Assembly (NCBI GenBank): GCA_900752065.1
Contig: CAADTT010000064.1
Location: 1 to 15,415, forward strand
Direction: 5' to 3'
Length of the DNA: 15,415 nucleotides
DNA from: Lachnospiraceae bacterium
GTDB lineage: Bacteria > Bacillota > Clostridia > Lachnospirales > Lachnospiraceae
Shown in pieces: positions 1 to 7,120 of the stretch. A program made the position numbers and the translations under genes. Under the pieces are notes generated by a model. The model had not been told where the DNA came from and did no database searches. It saw only the letters and a program-made list of their open reading frames with translations. The stretch's first letter is position 1, and each line of letters begins with the position of its first letter.

Positions 1-100
1 AAGATGCCGCTGGCGCGGCCGCATCTGGCGCGCAAAGCGTACAAGCCCCTCAAGATTGAGGGGTAGGGGAGTTGAGGCGGGCTTGCCCGCTTTGTTCTGT
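1..100. terminator. Nested hairpins, probable terminator of an upstream gene
   Basis: No gene is visible here. Seen in sequence: a GC-rich hairpin at about 2-26 (arms 2-6/22-26 and 7-10/15-18), then a long interrupted stem made of 33-39/88-94 and 42-48/79-85, with 49-53 able to pair with 72-76. The sub-hairpin 77-82/85-90 is followed by a T-rich run (tttgttctgttt). The 3' part fits a Rho-independent terminator of a transcript entering from the left. In many Clostridia spoIVB precedes spo0A, but its coding sequence is not in this window. Confidence 0.55.
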
Positions 101-162
101 TTGCGAAAATAAAGTAAAAAATACGCTAATAAACCGCTAAAATTCAGAAATATAAAAGAATA

Positions 163-169
163 TGTCGAA
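163..169 (+). promoter_or_regulatory. 0A box (Spo0A~P binding site) upstream of spo0A
   Basis: The seven bases TGTCGAA match the classical 0A-box consensus exactly. The site ends 19 bases before the predicted -35 of the spo0A promoter, a position compatible with autoregulation by Spo0A~P. A 7-base match alone could be chance, but its place in front of spo0A makes it credible. Confidence 0.6.
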
Positions 170-188
170 TTACAACAATAACTTCCTC

Positions 189-217
189 TTGCGAACAATA
201 GCAACTATCTATATAAT
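189..217 (+). promoter_or_regulatory. Vegetative-type promoter of spo0A
   Basis: TTGCGA (189-194), a 17-base spacer, then a perfect TATAAT (212-217). This predicts transcription starting near 224 and a leader of about 48 bases before the spo0A start codon. No convincing SigH promoter was found in the same region. Confidence 0.6.
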
Positions 218-271
218 ACAAATAGGTTTTGAAATTGACAAAACATTTTGCAGAATATGGAGGAGTGCTTT

Positions 272-1069
272 ATGGATAAAATAAGTATCGCGATTGCTGA
301 CGATAATGTAAGGGTTGCGCAGCTTCTGGAGAATATTGTGAGCAGCGATGAGGAGCTTGAGGTCGTAGGCAGGGCGGAGAATGGAGAAGTGCTGGTAGAC
401 ATTATCCGGGAAAAGCAGCCGGATGTGGTTTTGATGGACATTATCATGCCGAAGCTGGATGGACTGACGGTGATGGAACGGGTGAAACGGGACCGGGAAA
501 TGAAGAAACATCCTGCTTTTATTGTGATCACGGCGGTGAGCCAGGAGAAGATCATGGAGGATGCATTTGCACTGGGAGCTGACTATCTGATTCTCAAACC
601 TTTCGACAATGATATGGTTATCAACAGAATCAAACATATCCGTTCCGGGAGAGAGAAAAATTTTGCCGAGGTACGGAAGGTAAATGCTTATGAGAGTAAG
701 AATGAGTATATCGAGAGAAATCTGGAGACGGATGTGACAAATGTGATTCATGAGATTGGAGTCCCTGCACATATCAAAGGATATCAATACTTGAGGGATT
801 CAATCATCATGTCGGTGGGGGATATGGATATGCTGAATTCTATCACGAAAATTCTGTACCCGACTATTGCGAAAAAGCATCAGACGACACCGAGCCGTGT
901 GGAGAGAGCCATCCGCCACGCCATCGAAGTGGCATGGAGCCGCGGAAAAATGGATACGATCGACGAGCTTTTCGGGTATACGGTACACAACGGAAAAGGC
1001 AAGACTACAAATTCAGAATTTATTGCATTGATTGCGGATAAAATTCGATTAGAATATAAGAATATCTAG
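272..1069 (+). CDS. spo0A: Spo0A, sporulation master response regulator
   Basis: DNA-binding response regulator that, when phosphorylated, binds 0A boxes and commits the cell to sporulation. The product is 265 residues, normal for the family. Residues 1-120 form the receiver domain: acidic pair D10/D11, phosphoacceptor D56 in VVLMDI, switch T87, and K109 in LKPF. The C-terminal effector domain (about 140-265) carries the Spo0A-specific helix-turn-helix, with HEIGVPAHIKGYQYLRD and the recognition helix TPSRVERAIRHAIEVAW. The ATG at 272 is chosen because GGAGGAG (259-265) lies at proper distance and the receiver begins right after it; an in-frame TTG at 248 would only add eight unconserved residues. 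It has a promoter and an upstream 0A box. glgA follows 72 bases downstream with no terminator between. Identification is secure. Confidence 0.97.
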   Translation: MDKISIAIADDNVRVAQLLENIVSSDEELEVVGRAENGEVLVDIIREKQPDVVLMDIIMPKLDGLTVMERVKRDREMKKHPAFIVITAVSQEKIMEDAFALGADYLILKPFDNDMVINRIKHIRSGREKNFAEVRKVNAYESKNEYIERNLETDVTNVIHEIGVPAHIKGYQYLRDSIIMSVGDMDMLNSITKILYPTIAKKHQTTPSRVERAIRHAIEVAWSRGKMDTIDELFGYTVHNGKGKTTNSEFIALIADKIRLEYKNI

Positions 1070-1079
1070 TGATATACAC

Positions 1080-1108
1080 TTTTCAGAGGAGCAAAAATGG
1101 GTTATAAT
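1080..1108 (+). promoter_or_regulatory. Possible own promoter of glgA
   Basis: TTTTCA (1080-1085), 17 bases, perfect TATAAT (1103-1108), lying in the spo0A-glgA gap. A start near 1115 would give a 27-base leader with an AGGAGG site and would exclude the upstream ATG at 1097. The -35 is only a 4/6 match, so read-through from spo0A remains possible. Confidence 0.4.
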
Positions 1109-1141
1109 AGAAAAAACGGCTATAATGCAGGAGGTTTTTCT

Positions 1142-2587
1142 ATGAAGAAGATACTATTTGTTGCTTCTGAATGTGTCCCTTTTATCAAAACGGGCGGACT
1201 GGCAGACGTTGTAGGATCTCTGCCGAAATGTTTTGATAAAAGGTATTTTGATGTGCGCGTGATCATACCTAAGTATCTGTGCATGAAGGATGAGTTTAAA
1301 GATCAGATGGAATATAAGACTCATTTTTATATGGAGATGAACTGGCGCAGTCAGTATGTGGGAATTCTGGAGATGGAGTACGAGGGGATCACATACTATT
1401 TTATTGATAATGAGTATTATTTTGCTGGCCCGAAGCCTTACGGAAATATTTATGAGGATATTGAAAAATTTGCATTTTTCTCAAGAGCAGCACTTTCGGC
1501 GCTTCCAGTCATCGATTTCCGCCCGGATATCATTCACTGCCATGACTGGCAGACAGGTCTGATTCCTGTATATCTGAACGATACCTTCCAGCAGGGCGAA
1601 TTCTACCGTGGAATCAAGACAGTTATGACGATACATAATCTGAAATTCCAGGGTGTCTGGGATATGCAGGCTGTAAAGGATATCACAGGTCTTCCCAGCT
1701 ATTTCTTTACACCGGATAAGCTGGAGGCGTATGGCGATGCGAACTATCTGAAGGGCGGTCTGGTGTATGCAGATGCGATCACCACTGTGAGCAATACCTA
1801 TGCGGAAGAGATCAAGACGTCGTTTTACGGTGAAAATCTGGATGGGCTTCTGAATGCGAGGGCAAACAGCCTTCGGGGGATCTTAAATGGGATCGATTAT
1901 GACGAATACAACCCGGAGACGGATAAATATATTGTAAAGAACTATAATGTGAAGAATTTCCGCAAGGAAAAGATTAAAAATAAGCGTGCGCTTCAGGAAG
2001 AGATGGGGCTGGAGGTCAATGACAAGAAGTTCATGATCGGTATTGTTTCTCGTCTGACAGACCAGAAGGGGTTTGATCTGATCAACTATATGATGGATGA
2101 GATCTGTCAGGAGGATTTGCAGATTGTCGTTCTCGGAACAGGGGAAGAAAAGTATGAGAACGCTTTCCGCTACTTTGCATGGAAATATCCGGGGAAGGTT
2201 GCCGCAAATATTTATTACTCTGAGCCGCTCTCCCATAAGATCTATGCAGGCTGCGACGCATTTCTGATGCCGTCCCTCTTTGAGCCATGCGGACTGAGCC
2301 AGCTTATGGCGCTGCGTTATGGAACCGTACCGATCGTCCGTGAGACGGGTGGTTTGAAGGACACTGTCTGGCCGTACAATGAATATGAGGGAACGGGGAC
2401 AGGATTCAGCTTTGCGAATTACAATGCCCACGAGATGTTCAATACGATCAAATATGCACATCATGTCTATATGAACAAGAAACGGGAATGGAATAAGATC
2501 ATTGACAGGGCAATGACGGCGGACTTCTCATGGAAGGCATCGGCTGTGAAATATCAGGAGTTGTATGACTGGCTGGCAGGATTTTAG
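1142..2587 (+). CDS. glgA: Glycogen synthase (ADP-glucose type), GT5 family
   Basis: Transfers glucose from ADP-glucose to the non-reducing end of an alpha-1,4-glucan, building cytoplasmic glycogen. The product is 481 residues, the usual GlgA length. The N-terminal half starts MKKILFVASEC and carries the ADP-glucose-binding K-T-G-G loop at 16-19, then HDWQTGLIPVYL around 135-150. The C-terminal Rossmann half has GIVSRLTDQKGFDL and the nucleotide-sugar/catalytic signature MPSLFEPCGLSQLMALRYG followed by ETGGLKDTV. The start at 1142 has AGGAGG (1129-1134) 7 bases upstream and matches the family N-terminus. An in-frame ATG at 1097 also has a weak GGAG site and would add 15 residues. It follows spo0A in the same direction and ends at a strong terminator. 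No glgB, glgC or glgP is in view. Confidence 0.95.
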   Translation: MKKILFVASECVPFIKTGGLADVVGSLPKCFDKRYFDVRVIIPKYLCMKDEFKDQMEYKTHFYMEMNWRSQYVGILEMEYEGITYYFIDNEYYFAGPKPYGNIYEDIEKFAFFSRAALSALPVIDFRPDIIHCHDWQTGLIPVYLNDTFQQGEFYRGIKTVMTIHNLKFQGVWDMQAVKDITGLPSYFFTPDKLEAYGDANYLKGGLVYADAITTVSNTYAEEIKTSFYGENLDGLLNARANSLRGILNGIDYDEYNPETDKYIVKNYNVKNFRKEKIKNKRALQEEMGLEVNDKKFMIGIVSRLTDQKGFDLINYMMDEICQEDLQIVVLGTGEEKYENAFRYFAWKYPGKVAANIYYSEPLSHKIYAGCDAFLMPSLFEPCGLSQLMALRYGTVPIVRETGGLKDTVWPYNEYEGTGTGFSFANYNAHEMFNTIKYAHHVYMNKKREWNKIIDRAMTADFSWKASAVKYQELYDWLAGF

Positions 2588-2598
2588 AAAATAAGATG

Positions 2599-2642
2599 AA
2601 AACTCTATGTGTTTGAGAAATCATTCACATAGAGTTTTTTTT
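2599..2642 (+). terminator. Rho-independent terminator after glgA
   Basis: A perfect 13-bp stem (2599-2611 with 2626-2638), a 14-base loop, and a T run at 2635-2642. It lies 11 bases after the glgA stop codon. The A-rich 5' arm makes it potentially bidirectional. Confidence 0.9.
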
Positions 2643-2676
2643 GTTCTCCGGCAGTCATTAAAAAGGAAAATAGGTA

Positions 2677-2705
2677 TTGATTTTATATATTATATAATAT
2701 ATAAT
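2677..2705 (+). promoter_or_regulatory. Promoter of the padR-DUF1700-DUF4097 operon
   Basis: TTGATT (2677-2682), 17-base spacer, perfect TATAAT (2700-2705). The spacer and surroundings are almost pure A/T, with overlapping TATAAT-like runs. The predicted start is near 2712, leaving a leader of about 65 bases before padR. Confidence 0.65.
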
Positions 2706-2720
2706 ATAAAAGAATTAAGC

Positions 2721-2743
2721 ATATATAAGTAATTTACATATAT
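2721..2743 (+). promoter_or_regulatory. Operator-like palindrome in the padR leader
   Basis: An imperfect palindrome centred on GTAATTTAC (2729-2737), flanked on both sides by ATATAT runs, just downstream of the predicted start. PadR proteins commonly repress their own operons by binding AT-rich inverted repeats around the promoter, so this is the best operator candidate here. The AT-rich setting means a palindrome could arise by chance. Confidence 0.4.
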
Positions 2744-2776
2744 CAAAAGAAAAGGTATCAAAAAAGGAGGAGACAC

Positions 2777-3097
2777 ATGATTTATCAGTTGGGTCCCACT
2801 TTGACGGATGCGATCGTTTTGGCGATCATAGCCAGGGGAGACGCCTATGGATATTCCATATCGCAGCAGGTCAAAAAGGTGGCGGATGTAAAGGAATCAA
2901 CACTGTACCCTGTGTTGAGAAGGCTTCAGCAGAAAGGATATCTGGAAACCTACGATCAGCCCTATCAGGGGAGAAACAGAAAGTACTACTTTATGACGGA
3001 GGCGGGAAAGCGCCAGTATCAGTATTATATCGAAGAATGGAAAAAATACCGGACAGAAGTGGAGGAAATTATGATGGGAGGGATAAAGCATGAGTAG
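2777..3097 (+). CDS. PadR-family transcriptional regulator
   Basis: Small winged-helix regulator of 106 residues, typical of the short PadR subfamily. Residues 1-80 make the winged helix: LTDAIVLAIIARGDAYGYSI, then the recognition region ESTLYPVLRRLQQKGYLE, then the wing GRNRKYYFMTEAGKRQY. The C-terminal helix (about 80-106) would form the dimer interface. The start at 2777 has a strong AGGAGGAG site. Its last 8 bases overlap the start of the DUF1700 gene, which indicates translational coupling. This subfamily is repeatedly found in front of DUF1700/DUF4097 genes and is presumed to repress the operon in response to an envelope signal; the ligand is unknown. Confidence 0.92.
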   Translation: MIYQLGPTLTDAIVLAIIARGDAYGYSISQQVKKVADVKESTLYPVLRRLQQKGYLETYDQPYQGRNRKYYFMTEAGKRQYQYYIEEWKKYRTEVEEIMMGGIKHE

Positions 3098-3674
3098 AGA
3101 GGAATATCTGCGGGTCTTGTCGCGGGAGCTGCGCAGGCTTCCGAAGGACGAGTATGAAAAAGCGATGGACTACTATGTAGAATACTTTGAAGAGGCGGGA
3201 CCGGAGAAAGAACAGGAGATCATAAAGGATCTGGGATCGCCGAAGGACGTGGCGGCACAGATCATTATGGATGCGGCGATGGATAGGATGGATAAGCCTC
3301 AGAAATCCATGAAAAGAGGACTGAGCACGGTGTGGATGGTCGTGCTTGCTGTGTGCGCTGCACCGATCGCGCTGCCGCTGGCAATCGGGATTCTGGCGAT
3401 GGCAGGCGGCGTGCTTGTGACGGCGGGGGCATTGCTGCTGTGTGCGCTGCTCGTTGAGGCGGGAGCCGTTGCGGCAGGGGTGGTTGCCGTGGTAGGCGGA
3501 ATTGTCCTGCTCTTCTCCCATCCGCTGTCGGCGCTGACGGTTACTGGCATGGGGCTTTTTATGATAGGTATCAGCATCCTGGGAGCCTTTGTCCTTTGTC
3601 TGCTTTTCAGAGGAATGGTACATGTGATCCAGGCACTGTTTCGGAGGATTATGAGAAGGAGGAAGAAAGCATGA
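3090..3674 (+). CDS. DUF1700 / HAAS-domain membrane protein
   Basis: A 194-residue protein. Residues 1-75 are charged and helical and match the HAAS/DUF1700 pattern: MSREEYLRVLSREL, then YYVEYFEEAG and LGSPKDVAAQI. The rest (about 80-180) is a run of Ala/Gly/Leu/Val-rich hydrophobic helices, probably three to four membrane spans, ending in a basic tail (RRIMRRRKKA). Overlap with padR (8 bases) and with the following gene (ATGA, 4 bases) shows a single tightly coupled operon. HAAS proteins of this type are thought to signal between membrane state and the PadR regulator; the biochemical role is not established, and no enzyme motif is visible. Confidence 0.88.
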   Translation: MSREEYLRVLSRELRRLPKDEYEKAMDYYVEYFEEAGPEKEQEIIKDLGSPKDVAAQIIMDAAMDRMDKPQKSMKRGLSTVWMVVLAVCAAPIALPLAIGILAMAGGVLVTAGALLLCALLVEAGAVAAGVVAVVGGIVLLFSHPLSALTVTGMGLFMIGISILGAFVLCLLFRGMVHVIQALFRRIMRRRKKA

Positions 3675-5017
3675 AAAGGTATCAGAAAGTATTGCTGGTC
3701 ACATCGGCGTGTCTGATCGTAGGCGGAGGAGTTATGGGCGTGGCAGGATTGGCCCTGGGAGGCAGCCCGTCCTTCGTCATTACAGAGAAGGGGATACAGA
3801 CGCCGGAGGATGTGGCAGAAGGAAAGTTTATTGAAAAAAAGCTGCCGCTGAAAGGGATCGGCAGTATGGAAATTCAGTGGGTAGAGGGAGATGTTGAGTT
3901 TGTGGAGGGAGATAACTTTCATGTGGAATACGGTTATGATGAGAAATATGTGCAGGTGAAAGAAGAAAAGAAGAATGGCACCTGGTATCTCACCAGCAAA
4001 TATATTCAGCAGTTCAATATGACGGGGATTCATTTCTTCTGGAATACCAATGGCTGGGAGCAGCAGGATAGTTACCTGAAAATCTATATGCCGAGGGGGA
4101 CGAAGCTTTCAGACATGCATGTATCCAGCGGAAACGGAAAGGTAAAGATCGACCTGACGAAATTGACAGCAGATTGCGTGAAAATCGACACGGAATCGGG
4201 AAGTATTGAAATGAAAGGGATGGACTGCGGGGAGACGAAGCTGACTCAGGAGTATGGGAGCCTGAAGCTGGAGGACTGTGATTTCACGGGATTGACGATA
4301 GAAAAAGAGGGCGGAGAATGCAGCATGAAAAATGTCAGCGCTGGACAGGCATCCATCCGGATGGAATATGAGGAAGAAATGTCGGTACAGGGCTGTGCCA
4401 TCGATAAGCTAAATGTGACGAGTGAGGGCGGAATCTGCAGTCTGGCAGATGTTACGGCAAAGGAGATGTCCCTGGATACGGGGGATGGAAGTCTGGTGCT
4501 GGAGCAGGTGGTTTCTGAACAGATCACGGTGAACAGCGAGTCAGGGGATATCAGGATGGACACGCTGACAGGAAAAAGCCTGTCTGTGGGAAATGACTAT
4601 GGTGATGTGGTGCTGAACGATGTGACGATGGAGACGGGAATCCATGCGGAGGCGGAAAGCGGAATTGTGCAGATGAACCGGGTGGATGCCGGCAGTCTTG
4701 AGATTACAAGCGAAGAAGGAAATGTGCAGGGCGGTCAGGTGAAGATCGGTACAGGAAATCTGGAAGTGCTCTATGGAGACTGTGAAATGGATGAATTAAC
4801 TGTGAAGGATCTGAAAATTGAAAGCGAGACCGGAGAGATCGCACTTGCCCTGACTGAAGAAGAGAAACATTACAGTATGCTGCTGAAGACAGAATTCGGG
4901 GAAGTGACGATCAATGGCGAAAACAGGGGAAGCGATATCATCATGGAGCGGGATCAGGCGGAGAACAGGCTGGAGCTTATGAGTGAGAATGGAAATATTA
5001 CCATAAAGACCCGGTAG
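3671..5017 (+). CDS. DUF4097-family membrane-anchored beta-helix protein
   Basis: A 448-residue protein. It starts with a short basic tip and one hydrophobic segment (about 7-30, VLLVTSACLIVGGGVMGVAG), a signal anchor without a good lipobox. After an ordered region (40-155) comes a long run of about 20-residue repeats (about 155-420) of the form hydrophobic-x-hydrophobic-(S/E)-x-G-x-(I/V/L). Roughly twelve or thirteen coils are visible, for example TESGSIEM, QEYGSLKL, SESGDIRM and NDYGDVVL. This is the DUF4097 (putative adhesin) pattern, which predicts a right-handed beta-helix outside the membrane. The start at 3671 overlaps the previous stop and has AGGAGGAAG upstream. Low Cys and many acidic residues fit an extracellular location. 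Likely works with the HAAS protein; function unknown. Confidence 0.88.
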   Translation: MKRYQKVLLVTSACLIVGGGVMGVAGLALGGSPSFVITEKGIQTPEDVAEGKFIEKKLPLKGIGSMEIQWVEGDVEFVEGDNFHVEYGYDEKYVQVKEEKKNGTWYLTSKYIQQFNMTGIHFFWNTNGWEQQDSYLKIYMPRGTKLSDMHVSSGNGKVKIDLTKLTADCVKIDTESGSIEMKGMDCGETKLTQEYGSLKLEDCDFTGLTIEKEGGECSMKNVSAGQASIRMEYEEEMSVQGCAIDKLNVTSEGGICSLADVTAKEMSLDTGDGSLVLEQVVSEQITVNSESGDIRMDTLTGKSLSVGNDYGDVVLNDVTMETGIHAEAESGIVQMNRVDAGSLEITSEEGNVQGGQVKIGTGNLEVLYGDCEMDELTVKDLKIESETGEIALALTEEEKHYSMLLKTEFGEVTINGENRGSDIIMERDQAENRLELMSENGNITIKTR

Positions 5018-5073
5018 AAGCGGGCAGTTGTTCTGAATACTTACTAAACTTTCTTAAATAAAACGAAAGGATA

Positions 5074-5103
5074 TTGATTTTACGTAAGACCGGGTGCTAT
5101 AAT
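5074..5103 (+). promoter_or_regulatory. Extended -10 promoter of the PAP2 gene
   Basis: TTGATT (5074-5079), 18-base spacer, TATAAT (5098-5103) preceded by TGC, an extended -10. The predicted start near 5110 leaves a leader of about 35 bases before the ATG at 5145. No terminator was seen between the DUF4097 gene and this promoter. Confidence 0.7.
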
Positions 5104-5144
5104 TGCTCAAGCTAACTGGAAACTTCTTGTTTGGAGATGAGACG

Positions 5145-5810
5145 ATGAAATTTATGAAGAAATACAGACATTTTATGATTGTGCCCGTGTATTTCATATT
5201 TTATATTCTGGTGTTCGGTTATGTGGAAGAACGTTCAGGGATTCAGATCCATATCCTCCATACGCGGCTGGATGCATACATTCCGTTTTGTGAATATTTT
5301 ATTATTCCATATTTCCTATGGTTTTTGTATGTGGCGGGAGCAGTGGTCTATTTTGGTCTGATCCGCAAGAACCTTCCGGAGTATTATCGCCTGATCGCAT
5401 CTCTTGGAATCGGGATGACGCTGTTTCTGGTGATATCCCTTGTGTATCCGAACGGGCACACGCTCAGACCGTACCATTTTGAACACGAAAATATTTTTGT
5501 CGATATGGTAAGATTTCTGTACAGCATTGATACACCGACGAACGTGCTGCCGAGCATCCATGTATTTAATTCGGTGGCTGTGGCGATCGCCATAGCTGAC
5601 AGCGGAGCCTTTCGAAACCGCCTGCGGGTGGTGAGAGCCTCTAACGTGCTGGCGATCCTGATCGTGTGTGCGACCGTTTTCTTAAAACAGCACACGGTAA
5701 TTGATGTGATTACGGCGTTGATTTTGAATGTGGCGTGTTACCGGCTGATTTATCGGCCAAGATACGTTTTTGGAAGGAAACCGGTCCCGGAAACGGGAAG
5801 AAATATTTAA
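5145..5810 (+). CDS. PAP2-superfamily integral membrane phosphatase
   Basis: A 221-residue polytopic membrane protein with about six hydrophobic spans. The PAP2 active-site motifs sit in the C-terminal half: T-L-R-P at 106-109 (end of motif 1), P-S-I-H at 136-139 (motif 2, H139 being the proton donor) and H183-T-V-I-D187 (motif 3, nucleophile His and its Asp partner). Family members remove phosphate from lipid phosphates such as phosphatidic acid or undecaprenyl pyrophosphate, or exchange lipid head groups. The motif spacing resembles the inositolphosphotransferase-like PAP2_3 branch, but the substrate cannot be told. The ATG at 5145 is preferred (GGAG at 5133-5136); an upstream in-frame TTG at 5103 overlaps the -10 box. 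Own promoter and own terminator, so a single-gene unit. Confidence 0.85.
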   Translation: MKFMKKYRHFMIVPVYFIFYILVFGYVEERSGIQIHILHTRLDAYIPFCEYFIIPYFLWFLYVAGAVVYFGLIRKNLPEYYRLIASLGIGMTLFLVISLVYPNGHTLRPYHFEHENIFVDMVRFLYSIDTPTNVLPSIHVFNSVAVAIAIADSGAFRNRLRVVRASNVLAILIVCATVFLKQHTVIDVITALILNVACYRLIYRPRYVFGRKPVPETGRNI

Positions 5811-5816
5811 AAGAAT

Positions 5817-5848
5817 CTCCTGTGTAAAAACAGGAGGTTTTTTGTTTT
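5817..5848 (+). terminator. Rho-independent terminator after the PAP2 gene
   Basis: A 7-bp perfect stem (5817-5823 with 5830-5836), a 6-base loop and a T-rich tail (ttttttgtttt). It lies 6 bases after the stop codon. Confidence 0.85.
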
Positions 5849-5869
5849 AAGAATGTAAGAAATATTCTA

Positions 5870-5897
5870 TTCACAATTAAAGTAAATATGGTATAAT
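5870..5897 (+). promoter_or_regulatory. Promoter of galK-galT
   Basis: TTCACA (5870-5875, 5/6 match), 16-base spacer, TATAAT (5892-5897) preceded by TGG, an extended -10. The start would be near 5904, giving a leader of about 50 bases. No clear operator or catabolite (cre) site was recognised next to it. Confidence 0.75.
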
Positions 5898-5953
5898 ACT
5901 TTCATGAACATTTTTTGCGTTATAAAACATTTATAAGAAAAAGGAGAAGGTAC

Positions 5954-7120
5954 ATGAAGCAACAGATTTTGGAGAAATTTAAAGAATTATTCGGTGGAGA
6001 AGGAGACATCCGCGCCTACTTTGCGCCGGGACGTGTAAATCTGATCGGTGAACATACAGATTATAATGGGGGACATGTATTTCCGTGTGCATTAACGATT
6101 GGAACCTATGCAGCAGCGAGAAAACGCGAGGACAAAAAACTGCGGTTCTATTCTATGAACTTTGAGCGTCAGGGCGTGATCGAAACCAGTCTGTCCGATA
6201 TGGCGCCGGGAAAGGAGAGCATTTGGACAGCATATCCGAAGGGCGTGATGTGGGCATTTGAGCAGAAGGGAATGGAGATTCCGAGTGGTCTGGATGTGGT
6301 GATTTACGGAAATATCCCGAACGGTTCCGGTCTGTCTTCTTCTGCATCTCTGGAAGTGCTGACGGGATATATTTTGAAGGATATGTTTGGTTTTGATGTG
6401 ACAAATCAGGATCTGGCGCTGATCGGACAGTATTCTGAAAATAAATACAATGGTGTAAACTGCGGCATTATGGATCAGTTTGCCATTGCTATGGGCAAGA
6501 AGGATCATGCAATCTTTCTGGATACCAGCAACCTGGAGTTCCAGTATGCGCCGATTCATCTGGAAGGATCAAAAATCGTGATTACTTGCAGCAATAAAAA
6601 ACGAGGTTTGGGAGATTCCAAGTACAATGAGAGGCGTTCCGAGTGCGAGACAGCCCTGGCAGAATTACAGAAAGTTGTAAAGATCGAGAATCTGGGACAG
6701 CTTACGGAGGAACAGTTTGAGGAGTACAAGGGAGCTATCGCCGATGAGGTGCGTGTGAGACGTGCAAAACATGCCGTATATGAGAACCAGAGAACTCTCC
6801 GTGCAGTAGAGGCGCTGAAAGCAAATGATATCCGCCTTTTTGGAGAGCTTATGAACGCTTCTCATGTTTCTTTAAGAGATGATTATGAGGTGACGGGTAT
6901 CGAGCTTGATACTCTGGTTGAGGAGTCCTGGAAGCAGCCAGGTGTGATCGGATCCCGTATGACAGGCGCAGGTTTCGGCGGATGTACGGTCAGCATCGTT
7001 GAGGATGATGCGATTGAATACTTCAAGAAAAATGTAGGTGAAGCATACAAGGCAAAAATCGGATATGCGGCTGATTTCTATGTAGTGGAGATCGGAGACG
7101 GTCCTGCAAGGCTGTCTTAA
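5954..7120 (+). CDS. galK: Galactokinase
   Basis: Phosphorylates alpha-D-galactose at C1 with ATP, the first committed step of the Leloir pathway; cytoplasmic. The product is 388 residues, the family norm. The galactokinase signature GRVNLIGEHTDYNGG is at 26-40, including the sugar-binding E33, H34 and D36. The GHMP ATP-binding loop (PNGSGLSSSASLE) is at about 122-134. The catalytic-base Asp is D174 in GIMDQFA, and the C-terminal GHMP motif MTGAGFGGCTVS is near 336-347. The ATG at 5954 follows AAGGAGAAGG directly and starts the conserved domain; the in-frame upstream codons from 5915 lie in the leader. galT follows 119 bases downstream, with no strong terminator between. Confidence 0.97.
   Translation: MKQQILEKFKELFGGEGDIRAYFAPGRVNLIGEHTDYNGGHVFPCALTIGTYAAARKREDKKLRFYSMNFERQGVIETSLSDMAPGKESIWTAYPKGVMWAFEQKGMEIPSGLDVVIYGNIPNGSGLSSSASLEVLTGYILKDMFGFDVTNQDLALIGQYSENKYNGVNCGIMDQFAIAMGKKDHAIFLDTSNLEFQYAPIHLEGSKIVITCSNKKRGLGDSKYNERRSECETALAELQKVVKIENLGQLTEEQFEEYKGAIADEVRVRRAKHAVYENQRTLRAVEALKANDIRLFGELMNASHVSLRDDYEVTGIELDTLVEESWKQPGVIGSRMTGAGFGGCTVSIVEDDAIEYFKKNVGEAYKAKIGYAADFYVVEIGDGPARLS

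Noticed and set aside
248..271. In-frame TTG start extending Spo0A by eight residues
   Set aside because: GGAGGAG lies inside the extension and fits the ATG at 272; the extension is not part of the conserved receiver domain.
1097..1141. Upstream ATG for GlgA with its own GAGGAG
   Set aside because: The ATG at 1142 has the better AGGAGG site and gives the family N-terminus; the extension contains the putative TATAAT. Not fully excluded.
3671..3760. Lipoprotein signal in the DUF4097 protein (Cys at residue 14)
   Set aside because: The residues before the Cys (T-S-A) do not fit the lipobox, which wants a Leu/Val/Ile at -3; a simple membrane anchor is more likely.
3069..4033. Long reading frames on the - strand opposite the HAAS and DUF4097 genes
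   Set aside because: Low-complexity His/Arg/Ser/Thr-rich translations typical of the antisense of real genes, with no family motifs or ribosome sites.
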